This document shows, in pieces, positions 1 to 6,771 of a DNA stretch of 11,835 bases; position 1 is the first letter of the stretch, and each line of letters opens with the position of its first letter. The translations under genes were made by a program, and so were the position numbers. Origin of the DNA: Clostridiaceae bacterium (lineage in GTDB: Bacteria > Bacillota > Clostridia > Oscillospirales > Acutalibacteraceae); NCBI GenBank assembly GCA_016292575.1, contig JAEDIH010000051.1, positions 1 through 11,835 of the forward strand, given 5' to 3'. The notes below the pieces were generated by a model. It searched no databases. It was not told the DNA's origin and saw nothing but the letters and a program-made list of their open reading frames with translations.

Positions 1-15
1 CTGCAAAATCACCCG

Positions 16-44
16 TTGTAAAATCTCTCAATAAGTGATATACT
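16..44 (+). promoter_or_regulatory. Sigma-A-type promoter for the glycosyltransferase genes
   Basis: A -35 box TTGTAA (16-21) and a -10 box TATACT (39-44) are separated by exactly 17 bp. A TGA immediately before the -10 makes it an extended -10 element. Transcription would start near 51, giving a leader of about 30 nt before the first glycosyltransferase. This is a prediction from consensus match only. Nothing upstream of position 16 is informative because the window begins there. Confidence 0.6.
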
Positions 45-80
45 ATAAACTGATTACAATTCTGAATCCGGGGTGACCTG

Positions 81-782
81 ATGATTTCCGTTGCACTTGC
101 CGCCTATAAGGGCGAAAAATATATTGAAGAGCAGCTGCGCTCCGTTCTGCCGCAGCTTTCCGCCGGCGATGAAATAATTGTTTCCGATGACAAGCCCGGC
201 GGTCAGACCGAAAAGATAGTCCGCGCGCTGATGGCGGAGGATCCGCGCATTGTGTATGTTGAGGGAAAGGGACGCGGAGTTGTTCAGAACTTTGTCAATG
301 CAATCCGTTACTGCAAGGGGGACAGGATCTTCCTTTGCGACCAGGACGACGTCTGGTTGCCGAACAAGGTCAAGCGCGTTACGGAAGCGTTTGAAAGCGG
401 AGCCACCCTTGTTCTTCATAATGCCTATGTAACAGATGAAAACCTCAATATAACCGATTATTCGTATTTTAAAACGCGCGGCAGCAAAAAGGGCTTTATC
501 CGCAACATAGTCAAAAATTCCTATATGGGCTGTTGTATGGCGTTTGATAAAAGCCTGCTCAGGAAGATTATGCCTATTCCGCGCTATGTTCCGATGCATG
601 ACCAGTGGATAGGTCTGATGGGCGAAAAATACGGCAAGGTTGCTTTTATTGACGCGCCGCTGATTTATTACCGCATTCACGGCGACAACGTCACCGGCGG
701 AAAAACGTCAATGCACCAGAAAGTTCTCTGGCGCAGATATCTGCTCAAGCGCCTTTTTGCGCGGCTTGTTTTCAACCGGTAA
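81..782 (+). CDS. Family 2 glycosyltransferase
   Basis: This 233-residue protein is a probable cytoplasmic or membrane-associated GT-A fold sugar transferase of the GT2 family, adding a sugar from an NDP-sugar to a growing surface glycan. The N-terminus starts directly with the GT2 beta-strand (ISVALAAYKGEKYIEEQL). The nucleotide-binding SDD lies at residues 35-37 and the metal-binding DXD-like CDQDDVW at 86-92. An HDQW acceptor-side motif is at 173-176, and the family-typical YRIHGDN is at 197-203. No membrane helix is evident. The start is supported by a GGGGTGA ribosome binding site at 70-76. Donor and acceptor cannot be read from sequence. The usual acidic loop after the first DD is replaced by KPGGQ, which is a little unusual but leaves the family assignment secure. 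It is the first gene of a co-directional run of surface-polymer genes, 23 bp before a second GT2 gene. Confidence 0.88.
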   Translation: MISVALAAYKGEKYIEEQLRSVLPQLSAGDEIIVSDDKPGGQTEKIVRALMAEDPRIVYVEGKGRGVVQNFVNAIRYCKGDRIFLCDQDDVWLPNKVKRVTEAFESGATLVLHNAYVTDENLNITDYSYFKTRGSKKGFIRNIVKNSYMGCCMAFDKSLLRKIMPIPRYVPMHDQWIGLMGEKYGKVAFIDAPLIYYRIHGDNVTGGKTSMHQKVLWRRYLLKRLFARLVFNR

Positions 783-805
783 AAGCACAGATAAGGGAGA
801 ATAAA

Positions 806-1585
806 ATGAAAGATTACACCGTTTCCGTTTGCATCGTGACCTATAACAGCAAGAATATTATCGAAAGAACAATAAGCAGTATCCTTGAGCAGACAAAGGG
901 CGTGCAGCTTGATTTTTACGTTGTTGATAACGCCTCGTCTGACGGCACCGCGGCTTTTGTCCGTTCGCGTTTTCCGCAGCTTTCCGTGCTTGAAAACCGC
1001 ACGAATCTCGGCTTCGGCGCGGCGCACAACAAGGTTCTGCCGCTTCTCAGGTCAAAGTATCACATTGTTGTGAATCCGGACATCATACTCAAAAGCAACG
1101 CAATCTTAAAGCTTTGCGATTATGCGGACGAGCATGAAAACGTCGGTCTGCTTTCGCCGCAGATTAAATTTGACAACGGCAAAATTCAGCAGCTTGGAAA
1201 GCGCAATCCCACCTTGCGCTATCTCGGCTCGCACTGGTTCCACAAGGGCGACGTTCCCTCAAAAACCATGATTGAATACTGTATGCTTGACCACCCTGAC
1301 AACGAGGTCTGCGAAATTTCCAACGCAACGGGCTGCTTTATGTTTTTCCGCACCGCGGCGTTCAGGGAGCTTTCCGGCTTTGACGAAAGATTTTTTATGT
1401 ATCTTGAGGACTGTGACATTGCAAGGCGCGTCAGCGAAAGCGGAAAGTATAAGGCTTTGTTTTATCCCATGGCGGAGGTTACTCACCTTTGGGAGCGCGA
1501 AAGCAAGCGGAACAAAAAGCTTCTTGCCGTTCATATCCGCTCGATAATTTCCTATTTCCTCAAATGGGGAATCAAAATCTGGTAA
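806..1585 (+). CDS. Family 2 glycosyltransferase, rhamnosyltransferase-like
   Basis: This 259-residue GT2 enzyme is of the WbbL/RfbF-like type often annotated as rhamnosyltransferase. Visible motifs in order are VSVCIVTYNS at 6-15, the nucleotide-binding VDNASSDGT at 40-48, NLGFGAAHN at 67-75 and NPD at 90-92 (the DXD equivalent). The acceptor and catalytic region ISNATGCFMFF lies at 171-181, and GFDERFFMYLEDCD at 191-204 carries the ED expected to hold the catalytic base. The C-terminal IISYFLKWGIKIW is hydrophobic and basic and may touch the membrane. AAGGGAGA at 793-800 precedes the ATG with proper spacing. It sits 23 bp after another GT2 gene and 12 bp before a glycerophosphotransferase-like gene, so co-transcription is likely. 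The family is certain. Rhamnose as donor is only a family tendency, and no dTDP-rhamnose genes lie in the window. Confidence 0.9.
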   Translation: MKDYTVSVCIVTYNSKNIIERTISSILEQTKGVQLDFYVVDNASSDGTAAFVRSRFPQLSVLENRTNLGFGAAHNKVLPLLRSKYHIVVNPDIILKSNAILKLCDYADEHENVGLLSPQIKFDNGKIQQLGKRNPTLRYLGSHWFHKGDVPSKTMIEYCMLDHPDNEVCEISNATGCFMFFRTAAFRELSGFDERFFMYLEDCDIARRVSESGKYKALFYPMAEVTHLWERESKRNKKLLAVHIRSIISYFLKWGIKIW

Positions 1586-1597
1586 AAGGGTATCGCT

Positions 1598-2710
1598 ATG
1601 AAAAGATTTCTATACCGTTTTTATGCGTTTTTGTTCAACCTTGCCGCTGCACTTTTTCCGCTGAAGGAGAACCGCGCCGCGTTCATCTCAATGCACAACG
1701 AGAATTTCAACGACAGCCTCGGCGAGGTTACAAGGGAGTTTGAAAGCCGCGGCTTTGAGTGCGTGCGCATCACCCGGCGCGACCTTGACGTAAATGTCAG
1801 GAATATTTTCCGTGTGATTGACTTTTTTTTCAGGAAAAGCCGGCTGCTTGCAACCTCAAAATATGTTTTTCTCAACGATAATTTCATGCCGGCGGCGTTC
1901 TGCAATTTCAAGCAGGATGCGGTCGTAACGCAGCTCTGGCACGCCGAGGGCGCGTTCAAGCGCTTCGGGCTTGCAATTTCTCAGCCGGAGTCTGTGCGCA
2001 AAAACGAGCTTGCCTGCAATAAAAAGCTGACCTATGCCGTTTGCTCGGCAAAGGCGGTGATACCAATCTATGCAAAGGCATTCAATCTTAAGTACGGTCA
2101 GGTTCTGCCGCTCGGAGCACCGAGGGCGGACTACCTTTTAAAAAGCGGAAACGCCGAAAACGCACGCAAAAAGCTTGAAATTATCTACCCTGTGCTCAAA
2201 GGCAAAAAGGCAGTGCTTTATGCGCCGACCTTCAGAGATACGAAGGAGGAAAACGAAAAGCTGCTTTCCCACTTTAATTTTAAGCTTTTCCAAAAAGAAT
2301 TAGGTGAAGAATATGTGCTTTTTGTCCGTCTTCATCCGCAGATACACGAAAAAGCAGTTGTGCCGCCGTTTGTTTTTGACGTAACGGATTACGCCGATGT
2401 GCGCGAGCTTGTGCTTGCCTGCGACGTGCTTATAACGGACTATTCATCAATATGCATGGATTTTTCACTGCTTTCAAAAAAGACGGTTTTCTTTGCTTTT
2501 GACGAGGAAAAATATACAAAGGACAGAGACTTCTGCTTCGATTACAAAACCGGGCTTCCGGGCGGTATTGCAAAGACTACGGGGGAGGTTATTGAACTCA
2601 TCCGTGCCGAATTTGACGAGGAGAGGAACGCAGAATTCAGAAAAAGGAACTTTGATTTTCTTGACTGCTCCAGCGCCGCAAGGGTGGCGGACGCGGTTAT
2701 CGGAAAATGA
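1598..2710 (+). CDS. CDP-glycerol glycerophosphotransferase family protein (TagB/TagF-like)
   Basis: This 370-residue protein is related to TagB/TagF. Those peripheral membrane enzymes transfer glycerol-phosphate (or ribitol-phosphate in relatives) from a CDP-polyol onto a lipid-linked glycan during teichoic acid synthesis. The N-terminal ~22 residues (RFYAFLFNLAAALFPL) are amphipathic to hydrophobic and suit membrane association. The GT-B-like catalytic part shows QLWHAEGAFKRFGL at 112-125 (H115), YAPTFRD at 208-214, VRLHPQ at 243-248 (H246), and CDVLITDYSSICMDF at 275-289. The two histidines and the DYSS segment are the conserved active-site features of the family. The length matches the single-domain TagB-type enzymes rather than the longer TagF polymerases. 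AAAGGG at 1585-1590 precedes the ATG. Adding one polyol-phosphate versus polymerising cannot be distinguished. The WHAEGAFK form resembles capsule or secondary-polymer members more than the classical WHG primases. Confidence 0.88.
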   Translation: MKRFLYRFYAFLFNLAAALFPLKENRAAFISMHNENFNDSLGEVTREFESRGFECVRITRRDLDVNVRNIFRVIDFFFRKSRLLATSKYVFLNDNFMPAAFCNFKQDAVVTQLWHAEGAFKRFGLAISQPESVRKNELACNKKLTYAVCSAKAVIPIYAKAFNLKYGQVLPLGAPRADYLLKSGNAENARKKLEIIYPVLKGKKAVLYAPTFRDTKEENEKLLSHFNFKLFQKELGEEYVLFVRLHPQIHEKAVVPPFVFDVTDYADVRELVLACDVLITDYSSICMDFSLLSKKTVFFAFDEEKYTKDRDFCFDYKTGLPGGIAKTTGEVIELIRAEFDEERNAEFRKRNFDFLDCSSAARVADAVIGK

Positions 2711-2748
2711 AGCGGCGCATTTTGCTTTTCTTGCAGCCTGAAAAGTTA

Positions 2749-2777
2749 TTGTCAAACCCAAAAACCTGTGATATAAT
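2749..2777 (+). promoter_or_regulatory. Strong promoter upstream of the ABC exporter genes
   Basis: TTGTCA (2749-2754) and a perfect TATAAT (2772-2777) are separated by 17 bp, with a TGA extended -10 directly before TATAAT. Transcription would start near 2784. The leader of about 43 nt contains a short direct repeat TTTTTGCGC twice (2788-2796 and 2797-2805), which can also pair as GCGC around a T5 loop, then an AGGAGG at 2815-2820. It lies in the 116-bp gap after the glycerophosphotransferase gene. The exporter pair can therefore be expressed independently of the transferases, although no terminator separates the two units. Confidence 0.75.
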
Positions 2778-2826
2778 GATAAACAGTTTTTTGCGCTTTT
2801 TGCGCGCGGAAAATAGGAGGATAAAA

Positions 2827-3672
2827 ATGAAAATTGCCGCGGCACTGAAAAATCATAAAAATAATTTCATGAAATACCGCTTCCTTTTGATGGAGCTTGT
2901 CAGGAAAAATATCAAGCTTCAGTACAGGGACTCCTTTCTCGGAATGTTCTGGACGTTCTTGCAGCCGCTTTTGATGACGCTGGTTCTGGTTTTTGTTTTC
3001 AATAACATTTTCGGTCGAAGCTCAAACGGAGTCGGAAATTATACAATATTCCTGCTCATCGGACGGCTGCTGTTTGATTTTTACAGCACCTCCACCAAAA
3101 GGGCAATGCGCTCCATTCGTTCAAACGGCGCAATGATCAAAAAGGTCTATGTTCCCAAGTATATCTACCCGCTTTCGCAGGTGCTTTCAACCTTTATAAC
3201 GTTTTTGATCTCTCTTTCCGTTCTCATCGTTATGGTGGGCTTTTTCAATATCACAAACAATAACCCCATTCACCTGACCTGGCGTGTGATATACTGTGTA
3301 ATACCCGTTTTCATTCTTTTTGTGCTCAGTCTCGGCGTGGGAATGTTCCTTGCAACCGTTTCCGTCTTCTTCCGTGACATGGAGAACATCTATGATGTTA
3401 TTGTTACTTTGCTTTTCTATGTTACGCCGATAGTATATAACATTCAGAGCCTCAAAATTGCTCAGAACAGCGCGCAGATGAGGATTTTTAAAATGAATCC
3501 GCTTTACGGAATAATCGGAATGTTCCGCGCCGCCGTAATCTGGGGTAATGACTTTACACAATACTGGGACATGAATCTCATGTGGTATTCCGCGGCGTGC
3601 GCAGTGTTCGCTCTTGGTGTCGGCTTTGCGGTCTTCTATAAAAATCAGGACAAGTTTATTCTCCATATTTGA
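2827..3672 (+). CDS. ABC-2 type polysaccharide/teichoic acid export permease (TagG/Wzm-like)
   Basis: This 281-residue integral membrane subunit moves lipid-linked glycopolymer across the cytoplasmic membrane together with its ATPase partner encoded just downstream. Hallmarks are the amphipathic N-terminal ELVRKNIKLQYRDSFLGMFW at 23-42, with the family's typical SFLG-W-QPL, and RDMENIYDVIVTLLFYVTPIVY at 183-204. About six membrane helices are visible near 38-60, 72-90, 115-140, 152-180, 190-207 and 250-271. The frame is open back to 2707, where an ATGA overlaps the previous stop. I chose 2827 because AGGAGG lies 6 nt before it, a strong promoter lies inside the longer version, and the shorter protein matches the family N-terminus. 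The next gene starts 15 bp later. Whether the cargo is teichoic acid or capsule is inferred from neighbours only. Confidence 0.92.
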   Translation: MKIAAALKNHKNNFMKYRFLLMELVRKNIKLQYRDSFLGMFWTFLQPLLMTLVLVFVFNNIFGRSSNGVGNYTIFLLIGRLLFDFYSTSTKRAMRSIRSNGAMIKKVYVPKYIYPLSQVLSTFITFLISLSVLIVMVGFFNITNNNPIHLTWRVIYCVIPVFILFVLSLGVGMFLATVSVFFRDMENIYDVIVTLLFYVTPIVYNIQSLKIAQNSAQMRIFKMNPLYGIIGMFRAAVIWGNDFTQYWDMNLMWYSAACAVFALGVGFAVFYKNQDKFILHI

Positions 3673-3687
3673 GAAAGAGGGATAGCT

Positions 3688-4431
3688 TTGAGTAATTACG
3701 CGGTTGAAGTCAATCATGTCAGCATGAAGTTCAACATCAATAAAGAGGGCGTGGACAACGCCAAGGAATATTTTATCCGTTTGCTTAAGCATCAGCTTCA
3801 TTTTATGGAGTTCTGGGCGCTTAAGGACGTCAGCTTTAAGGTTGAAAAGGGCGACAGGGTCGGCATCCTCGGCTTTAACGGCGCAGGAAAAAGTACGCTT
3901 CTGAAGGTTATTGCCGGCGTTTTGAAGCCGACTCAGGGCTCGGTCAGGGTCGAGGGCGTTGTGGCTCCGATGCTTGAATTGGGCGCAGGCTTTGACGGAA
4001 ACTACAGCGGCCGTGAAAATGTTTTTCTTTACGCCGCAACAATGGGCTTTTCAAGGAAGTTTATCGAAAAAAAGTATGACGAAATTGTTGAATTTGCCGA
4101 GCTTGAGGATTTTATCGACGCACCCTTAAAGGGCTATTCCTCCGGTATGAGGGCGCGCCTCGGCTTTGCGATTGCAACGGCGGTCAAGCCGGACGTACTC
4201 ATTCTTGACGAGGTCCTGAGCGTCGGCGACGCCGCTTTCCGGGCAAAGAGCCAGAAGAGGATAGAGAATATGATGGGCGACGGCGTAACGGTTTTGTATG
4301 TTTCCCACAGCACGGACAAGGTTGAGGAAATTTGCAACAAGGCGATTATCCTCGACCACGGACAGATGATCGCCGCCGGCGACAGCGTTGAGATAAGCAA
4401 GATATATCAGAGCATGACGCTCAATAAGTAA
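3688..4431 (+). CDS. ABC transporter ATP-binding protein for surface polymer export (TagH/Wzt-like)
   Basis: This 247-residue nucleotide-binding subunit energises the adjacent permease. It has Walker A GFNGAGKST at 62-70, a signature loop YSSGMRARL at 150-158, Walker B VLILDE at 170-175, D-loop SVGD at 178-181 and the switch histidine in YVSHS at 204-208. The GYSSGM form of the signature and the VVAPMLELGAGFD segment at 91-103 are typical of the polysaccharide and teichoic acid exporter subfamily. It ends right after the ATPase domain, so it lacks the C-terminal carbohydrate-binding domain of Wzt proteins such as those for O8/O9a antigens and the C-terminal extension of Bacillus TagH. The start is a TTG preceded by AGAGGGA at 3676-3682. 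No better ATG lies upstream in frame. It is 15 bp after the permease and 15 bp before a DnaD-domain gene. Confidence 0.93.
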   Translation: MSNYAVEVNHVSMKFNINKEGVDNAKEYFIRLLKHQLHFMEFWALKDVSFKVEKGDRVGILGFNGAGKSTLLKVIAGVLKPTQGSVRVEGVVAPMLELGAGFDGNYSGRENVFLYAATMGFSRKFIEKKYDEIVEFAELEDFIDAPLKGYSSGMRARLGFAIATAVKPDVLILDEVLSVGDAAFRAKSQKRIENMMGDGVTVLYVSHSTDKVEEICNKAIILDHGQMIAAGDSVEISKIYQSMTLNK

Positions 4432-4446
4432 AACGGAAAGATTGCA

Positions 4447-5535
4447 ATGAATTTTAAAATTAATCCCGCAGCCTACGGCGATGTTTTTGTTCTGCCTAAG
4501 GTTGTTGTCAAAAATAATCTGCGCCTTGCCGGTGCCGTTCAGCTCAAGGCACTTTTGTATCTTTACTGCAATTCCGGCGTTTCGGACACGTCCTGCGAGG
4601 CTATTGCAAACGCTCTCGGCGCCGACAGGGGCGACGTTTGCGACGCGCTGATTTTTTGGTGCGAGCGAGGTCTTGTGATAAAGGACGATGCGACTGCGCC
4701 GGTTGTTTCGGCTGATTTTAAGCCGGAAGAAAGCGTAAAATTTCCGGCAGAAGCCGTTCCTGCCGCAGTTAAGGGTGTACATATTCAGGCGCCTCAAAAC
4801 GCCGAGCCGGAAAGGAAGTCTGTTCCCGAGCTTCCGATCTCGCGCCCGAGCCACGAGCAGATTGCAATACGCTGCAATGAGTGCGAGGAGTTCCGTCTCC
4901 TTTTTGCTGAAGCGCAGAACGTTCTTGGAAAGACCATAGGCTATGAGGGGCAGTCTATCCTCATCATGCTGCACGACAGCTATGACCTGCCCGTTGAGGT
5001 CATTCTGATGCTGCTTGAATACGCCGTCAAAAAGGGGAAAACGGGCTATAAATACATAGCGACGGTCGGCAAAGAGTGGAGCGAAAAGGAGATTGTTACC
5101 ATTGACGCCGCCGAAGAATACATCAGTGAGCAGAACGAAACGGACGAGCTTTGGAAAAGCTTCAAGGCTCTTACGGGGGTAAAAAACCCAAACCCCACCG
5201 CAAAGCAGAAAAAGTTTCTCACGCTCTGGAAAAAGGAGTTTTCATTTTCTGCGGAGATGATATCCCTTGCATATGAAATCTGTATTGATAACACCGGAAA
5301 GATGAATCTTGAATATATGAACAAGGTTTTGAAAAACTGGCACGAAAAGGGCGTAAAATCACCTGCCGACGCAGAGCGCGAGCAGGCAAGGTGGAACGAG
5401 AGCAACTTTAAAAAGACAAATAACCGGACCTCAAAGCCACAGCAGGAGGTCTTTTCGAGCGATGCGTCATACGATCTTGAAGAATTTGATAAGAACATTG
5501 TCGGTCTTAAGTATCTTGAGGACACGAATCAATAA
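4447..5535 (+). CDS. DnaD-domain replication initiation/restart protein
   Basis: This 362-residue cytoplasmic DNA-binding protein belongs to the Firmicutes DnaD/DnaB superfamily, which remodels origin or fork DNA and helps bring in the helicase loader. Residues about 20-80 look like the N-terminal winged-helix domain (LRLAGAVQLKALLYLY, EAIANALGADRGDV). A Pro/Ala-rich linker covers about 81-135. Two DnaD C-terminal-type helical repeats follow: about 145-215 (FRLLFAEAQNVLGKTIG to YIATVGKEWSEKEI) and about 235-303 (LWKSFKALTGVKNPNPTAKQ to YMNKVLKNWHEKG). The YIATVGKEW and MNKVLKNWHEKG ends match the YxxxIL-type signature of that domain. The last ~60 residues are polar and probably disordered. 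The ribosome binding site is weak (GGAAAG at 4435-4440). It lies 18 bp before the helicase loader gene, its expected functional partner, and could be read from the upstream exporter transcript. Confidence 0.88.
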   Translation: MNFKINPAAYGDVFVLPKVVVKNNLRLAGAVQLKALLYLYCNSGVSDTSCEAIANALGADRGDVCDALIFWCERGLVIKDDATAPVVSADFKPEESVKFPAEAVPAAVKGVHIQAPQNAEPERKSVPELPISRPSHEQIAIRCNECEEFRLLFAEAQNVLGKTIGYEGQSILIMLHDSYDLPVEVILMLLEYAVKKGKTGYKYIATVGKEWSEKEIVTIDAAEEYISEQNETDELWKSFKALTGVKNPNPTAKQKKFLTLWKKEFSFSAEMISLAYEICIDNTGKMNLEYMNKVLKNWHEKGVKSPADAEREQARWNESNFKKTNNRTSKPQQEVFSSDASYDLEEFDKNIVGLKYLEDTNQ

Positions 5536-5553
5536 TGGAAGCGGGGCGGAATC

Positions 5554-6534
5554 ATGGCATACAGAAGAAGCGTATATATTACGGCAAAAAATATCCTTGA
5601 AAACAGGCGCAGAAAGGCCGAAAGCGAGCAGGAAAAAAGGCATGCCGCCGCGGTAGCCATCTGTCCCGGAATTGCCGAAGCGGAGCGTGACATGGCTCGC
5701 TTTGCCGCCGATGTAATAAAGAGCGTCTCCATGGGAAGCGACGCAGAGCAGTATGTGCTTTCGCTTTCGCAAAAGAATCTTGAAGCGCAGGAAAAGCGCA
5801 AGGCACTGCTTGAGTCGGTCGGTCTGCCCGAAGATTACCTTGAGGTGAAATACACCTGTCCCGTTTGCAAGGACACCGGCTTTCATGGCGGATACTACTG
5901 CAAGTGCTATCTTGACCTGCTCAAAAAGACGGCGAAGGAGGAGCTGGGCGTTGCCGCAAGCATGGAAAAGTGTACGTTCAACTCGTTCAATCTGAACTTT
6001 TATTCGGACGAGATTGACTCGGCGTGTTCAATAAGTCCGCGCCGCCTTGCGCAGGGTACGCTCAATTTCTGCAAAAAATATGCCGAGGAGTTTTCACATT
6101 CAAGCCGCAACATCATCATGACAGGCAAAACCGGAGTGGGCAAGACCCATCTTTCGCTTGCGATTGCAGGCAGAGTTATTGACCGCGGCTTTGACGTTTA
6201 CTATGCAAGCGTTCATAAGATTATGGACGCGCTGCAAAAGGAGCAGTTTTCGCGCGAGCGCGTTGAGGAAAGCATAAGCGACCGCCTTTATGAAAGCGAT
6301 CTGCTTGTTATTGACGACCTCGGCGCCGAGTTTTCAACTCAGTTCACTGTTTCTGCGCTTTATAACATTGTCAACACAAGGCTCAACGCCTCGCTGCCGA
6401 TGATAATCAACTCCAATCTCAGCCTTTCGGAGTTGGAGGAGCGCTATTCTCAGCGCATTGCCTCAAGAATTATCGGAGGAAGCGAGAGGGTGCTGCTTAT
6501 CGGCAGCGATATCAGGCAGAAACTTTCAAAATAA
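5554..6534 (+). CDS. DnaC/DnaI-like AAA+ replicative helicase loader
   Basis: This 326-residue ATPase is expected to load the replicative DnaB-type helicase onto DNA. Residues 1-95 are charged and helical, the expected helicase-binding part. A cysteine cluster CPVCKDTGF (C102, C105) with CKC (C116, C118) forms a likely zinc site as in DnaI. The AAA+ domain has Walker A GKTGVGKTH at 191-199, Walker B LLVIDDLGAE at 250-259, a sensor-1 segment IINSNLS at 285-291, and RYSQRIASRI at 297-306, which carries the likely arginine finger. The length and zinc cluster fit DnaI-type loaders of Clostridia better than transposon IstB proteins, which usually lack this N-terminal module. GGGGCGGA at 5543-5550 precedes the ATG. 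The last codons (KLSK then TAA) are copied twice more just downstream. The preceding DnaD-domain gene is a natural partner. Confidence 0.9.
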   Translation: MAYRRSVYITAKNILENRRRKAESEQEKRHAAAVAICPGIAEAERDMARFAADVIKSVSMGSDAEQYVLSLSQKNLEAQEKRKALLESVGLPEDYLEVKYTCPVCKDTGFHGGYYCKCYLDLLKKTAKEELGVAASMEKCTFNSFNLNFYSDEIDSACSISPRRLAQGTLNFCKKYAEEFSHSSRNIIMTGKTGVGKTHLSLAIAGRVIDRGFDVYYASVHKIMDALQKEQFSRERVEESISDRLYESDLLVIDDLGAEFSTQFTVSALYNIVNTRLNASLPMIINSNLSLSELEERYSQRIASRIIGGSERVLLIGSDIRQKLSK

Positions 6535-6585
6535 AATGAAACTTTCAAAATAAAATGAAAAATGAAACTTTCAAAATAAAATGAA
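6519..6585 (+). repeat. Three copies of a short unit derived from the helicase-loader gene end
   Basis: The 22-bp string GAAACTTTCAAAATAAAATG plus AA occurs at 6519-6540, 6538-6559 and 6564-6585. Copies 1 and 2 are offset by 19 bp, so the strings overlap by 3 nt. The third is shifted by 26 bp, that is 19 plus an extra 7 bp of A-rich sequence. Copy 1 includes the last codons and the TAA stop of the loader gene. Copies 2 and 3 are preceded by ATG and therefore spell tiny frames of five codons (M-K-L-S-K-stop), with no ribosome binding site. The simplest reading is replication slippage in an A-rich sequence. The array ends a few bases before the -35 box of the tRNA promoter. Confidence 0.9.
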
Positions 6586-6592
6586 AAAGCCC

Positions 6593-6621
6593 TTTACATT
6601 TTCAAAAGTTTATGTTATAGT
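6593..6621 (+). promoter_or_regulatory. Promoter of tRNA-Thr
   Basis: TTTACA (6593-6598) and TATAGT (6616-6621) are 17 bp apart, with TGT directly before the -10 as an extended element. Transcription would begin near 6628, leaving about 32 nt to be trimmed from the tRNA precursor by RNase P. The 20-25 bp immediately upstream of the -35 are A-tract rich (AAAATAAAATGAAAAAG), as expected of an UP element at a stable RNA promoter. Those bases belong to the last copy of the tandem repeat. Confidence 0.7.
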
Positions 6622-6659
6622 ATCTACCTGTCGGGTGAAAAACTCGCAATATATCAGGT

Positions 6660-6735
6660 GCTACTGTGGCTCAGTTGGTAGAGCAGCGCATTCGTAATGC
6701 GCAGGTCGTCGGTTCGAGTCCGACCAGTAGCTCCA
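6660..6735 (+). tRNA. tRNA-Thr, anticodon CGT
   Basis: A complete 76-nt cloverleaf can be folded by hand. The acceptor stem GCTACTG pairs perfectly with CAGTAGC (6725-6731). The D arm is GCTC/GAGC around AGTTGGTA. The anticodon stem GCGCA/TGCGC holds the loop TTCGTAA, with anticodon CGT at 6694-6696 reading the Thr codon ACG. The T arm GTCGG/CCGAC holds the loop TTCGAGT. The discriminator base is T, and CCA is encoded at 6733-6735. It stands alone between its own promoter and terminator. It lies 125 bp after the helicase-loader stop and is encoded on the same strand. Confidence 0.97.
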
Positions 6736-6736
6736 T

Positions 6737-6770
6737 GAAAAAAGCACTTGCTTTGTCAAGTGCTTTTTTC
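6737..6770 (+). terminator. Rho-independent terminator after tRNA-Thr
   Basis: GAAAAAAGCACTTG (6737-6750) and CAAGTGCTTTTTTC (6757-6770) form a perfect 14-bp stem with a 6-nt loop CTTTGT. The 3' arm supplies the T-run, and the matching A-run on the 5' arm means it could work in both directions. It starts one base after the encoded CCA. It would also stop readthrough coming from the replication genes, since no terminator is visible between those genes and the tRNA. Confidence 0.93.
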
Positions 6771-6771
6771 A

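Noticed and set aside
4126..4974. Minus-strand open frame of 282 codons across the exporter ATPase and the DnaD gene
   Set aside because: It is antisense to two genes with clear motifs and arises from codon bias. No start signal or motif is present.
5554..6534. IstB-type transposon ATPase (sign of an insertion sequence)
   Set aside because: The cysteine cluster, the long N-terminal module and the adjacent DnaD-domain gene indicate a chromosomal helicase loader. No transposase or terminal inverted repeats are near.
6519..6585. Possible CRISPR-like or direct-repeat array
   Set aside because: The repeats are contiguous with steps of 19 and 26 bp, have no unique spacers of constant length, and copy 1 is part of a coding gene. 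Slippage explains them better.
6660..6735. tRNA as an integration site with a duplicated attachment core
   Set aside because: No second copy of the tRNA 3' end and no integrase gene were seen in the window.
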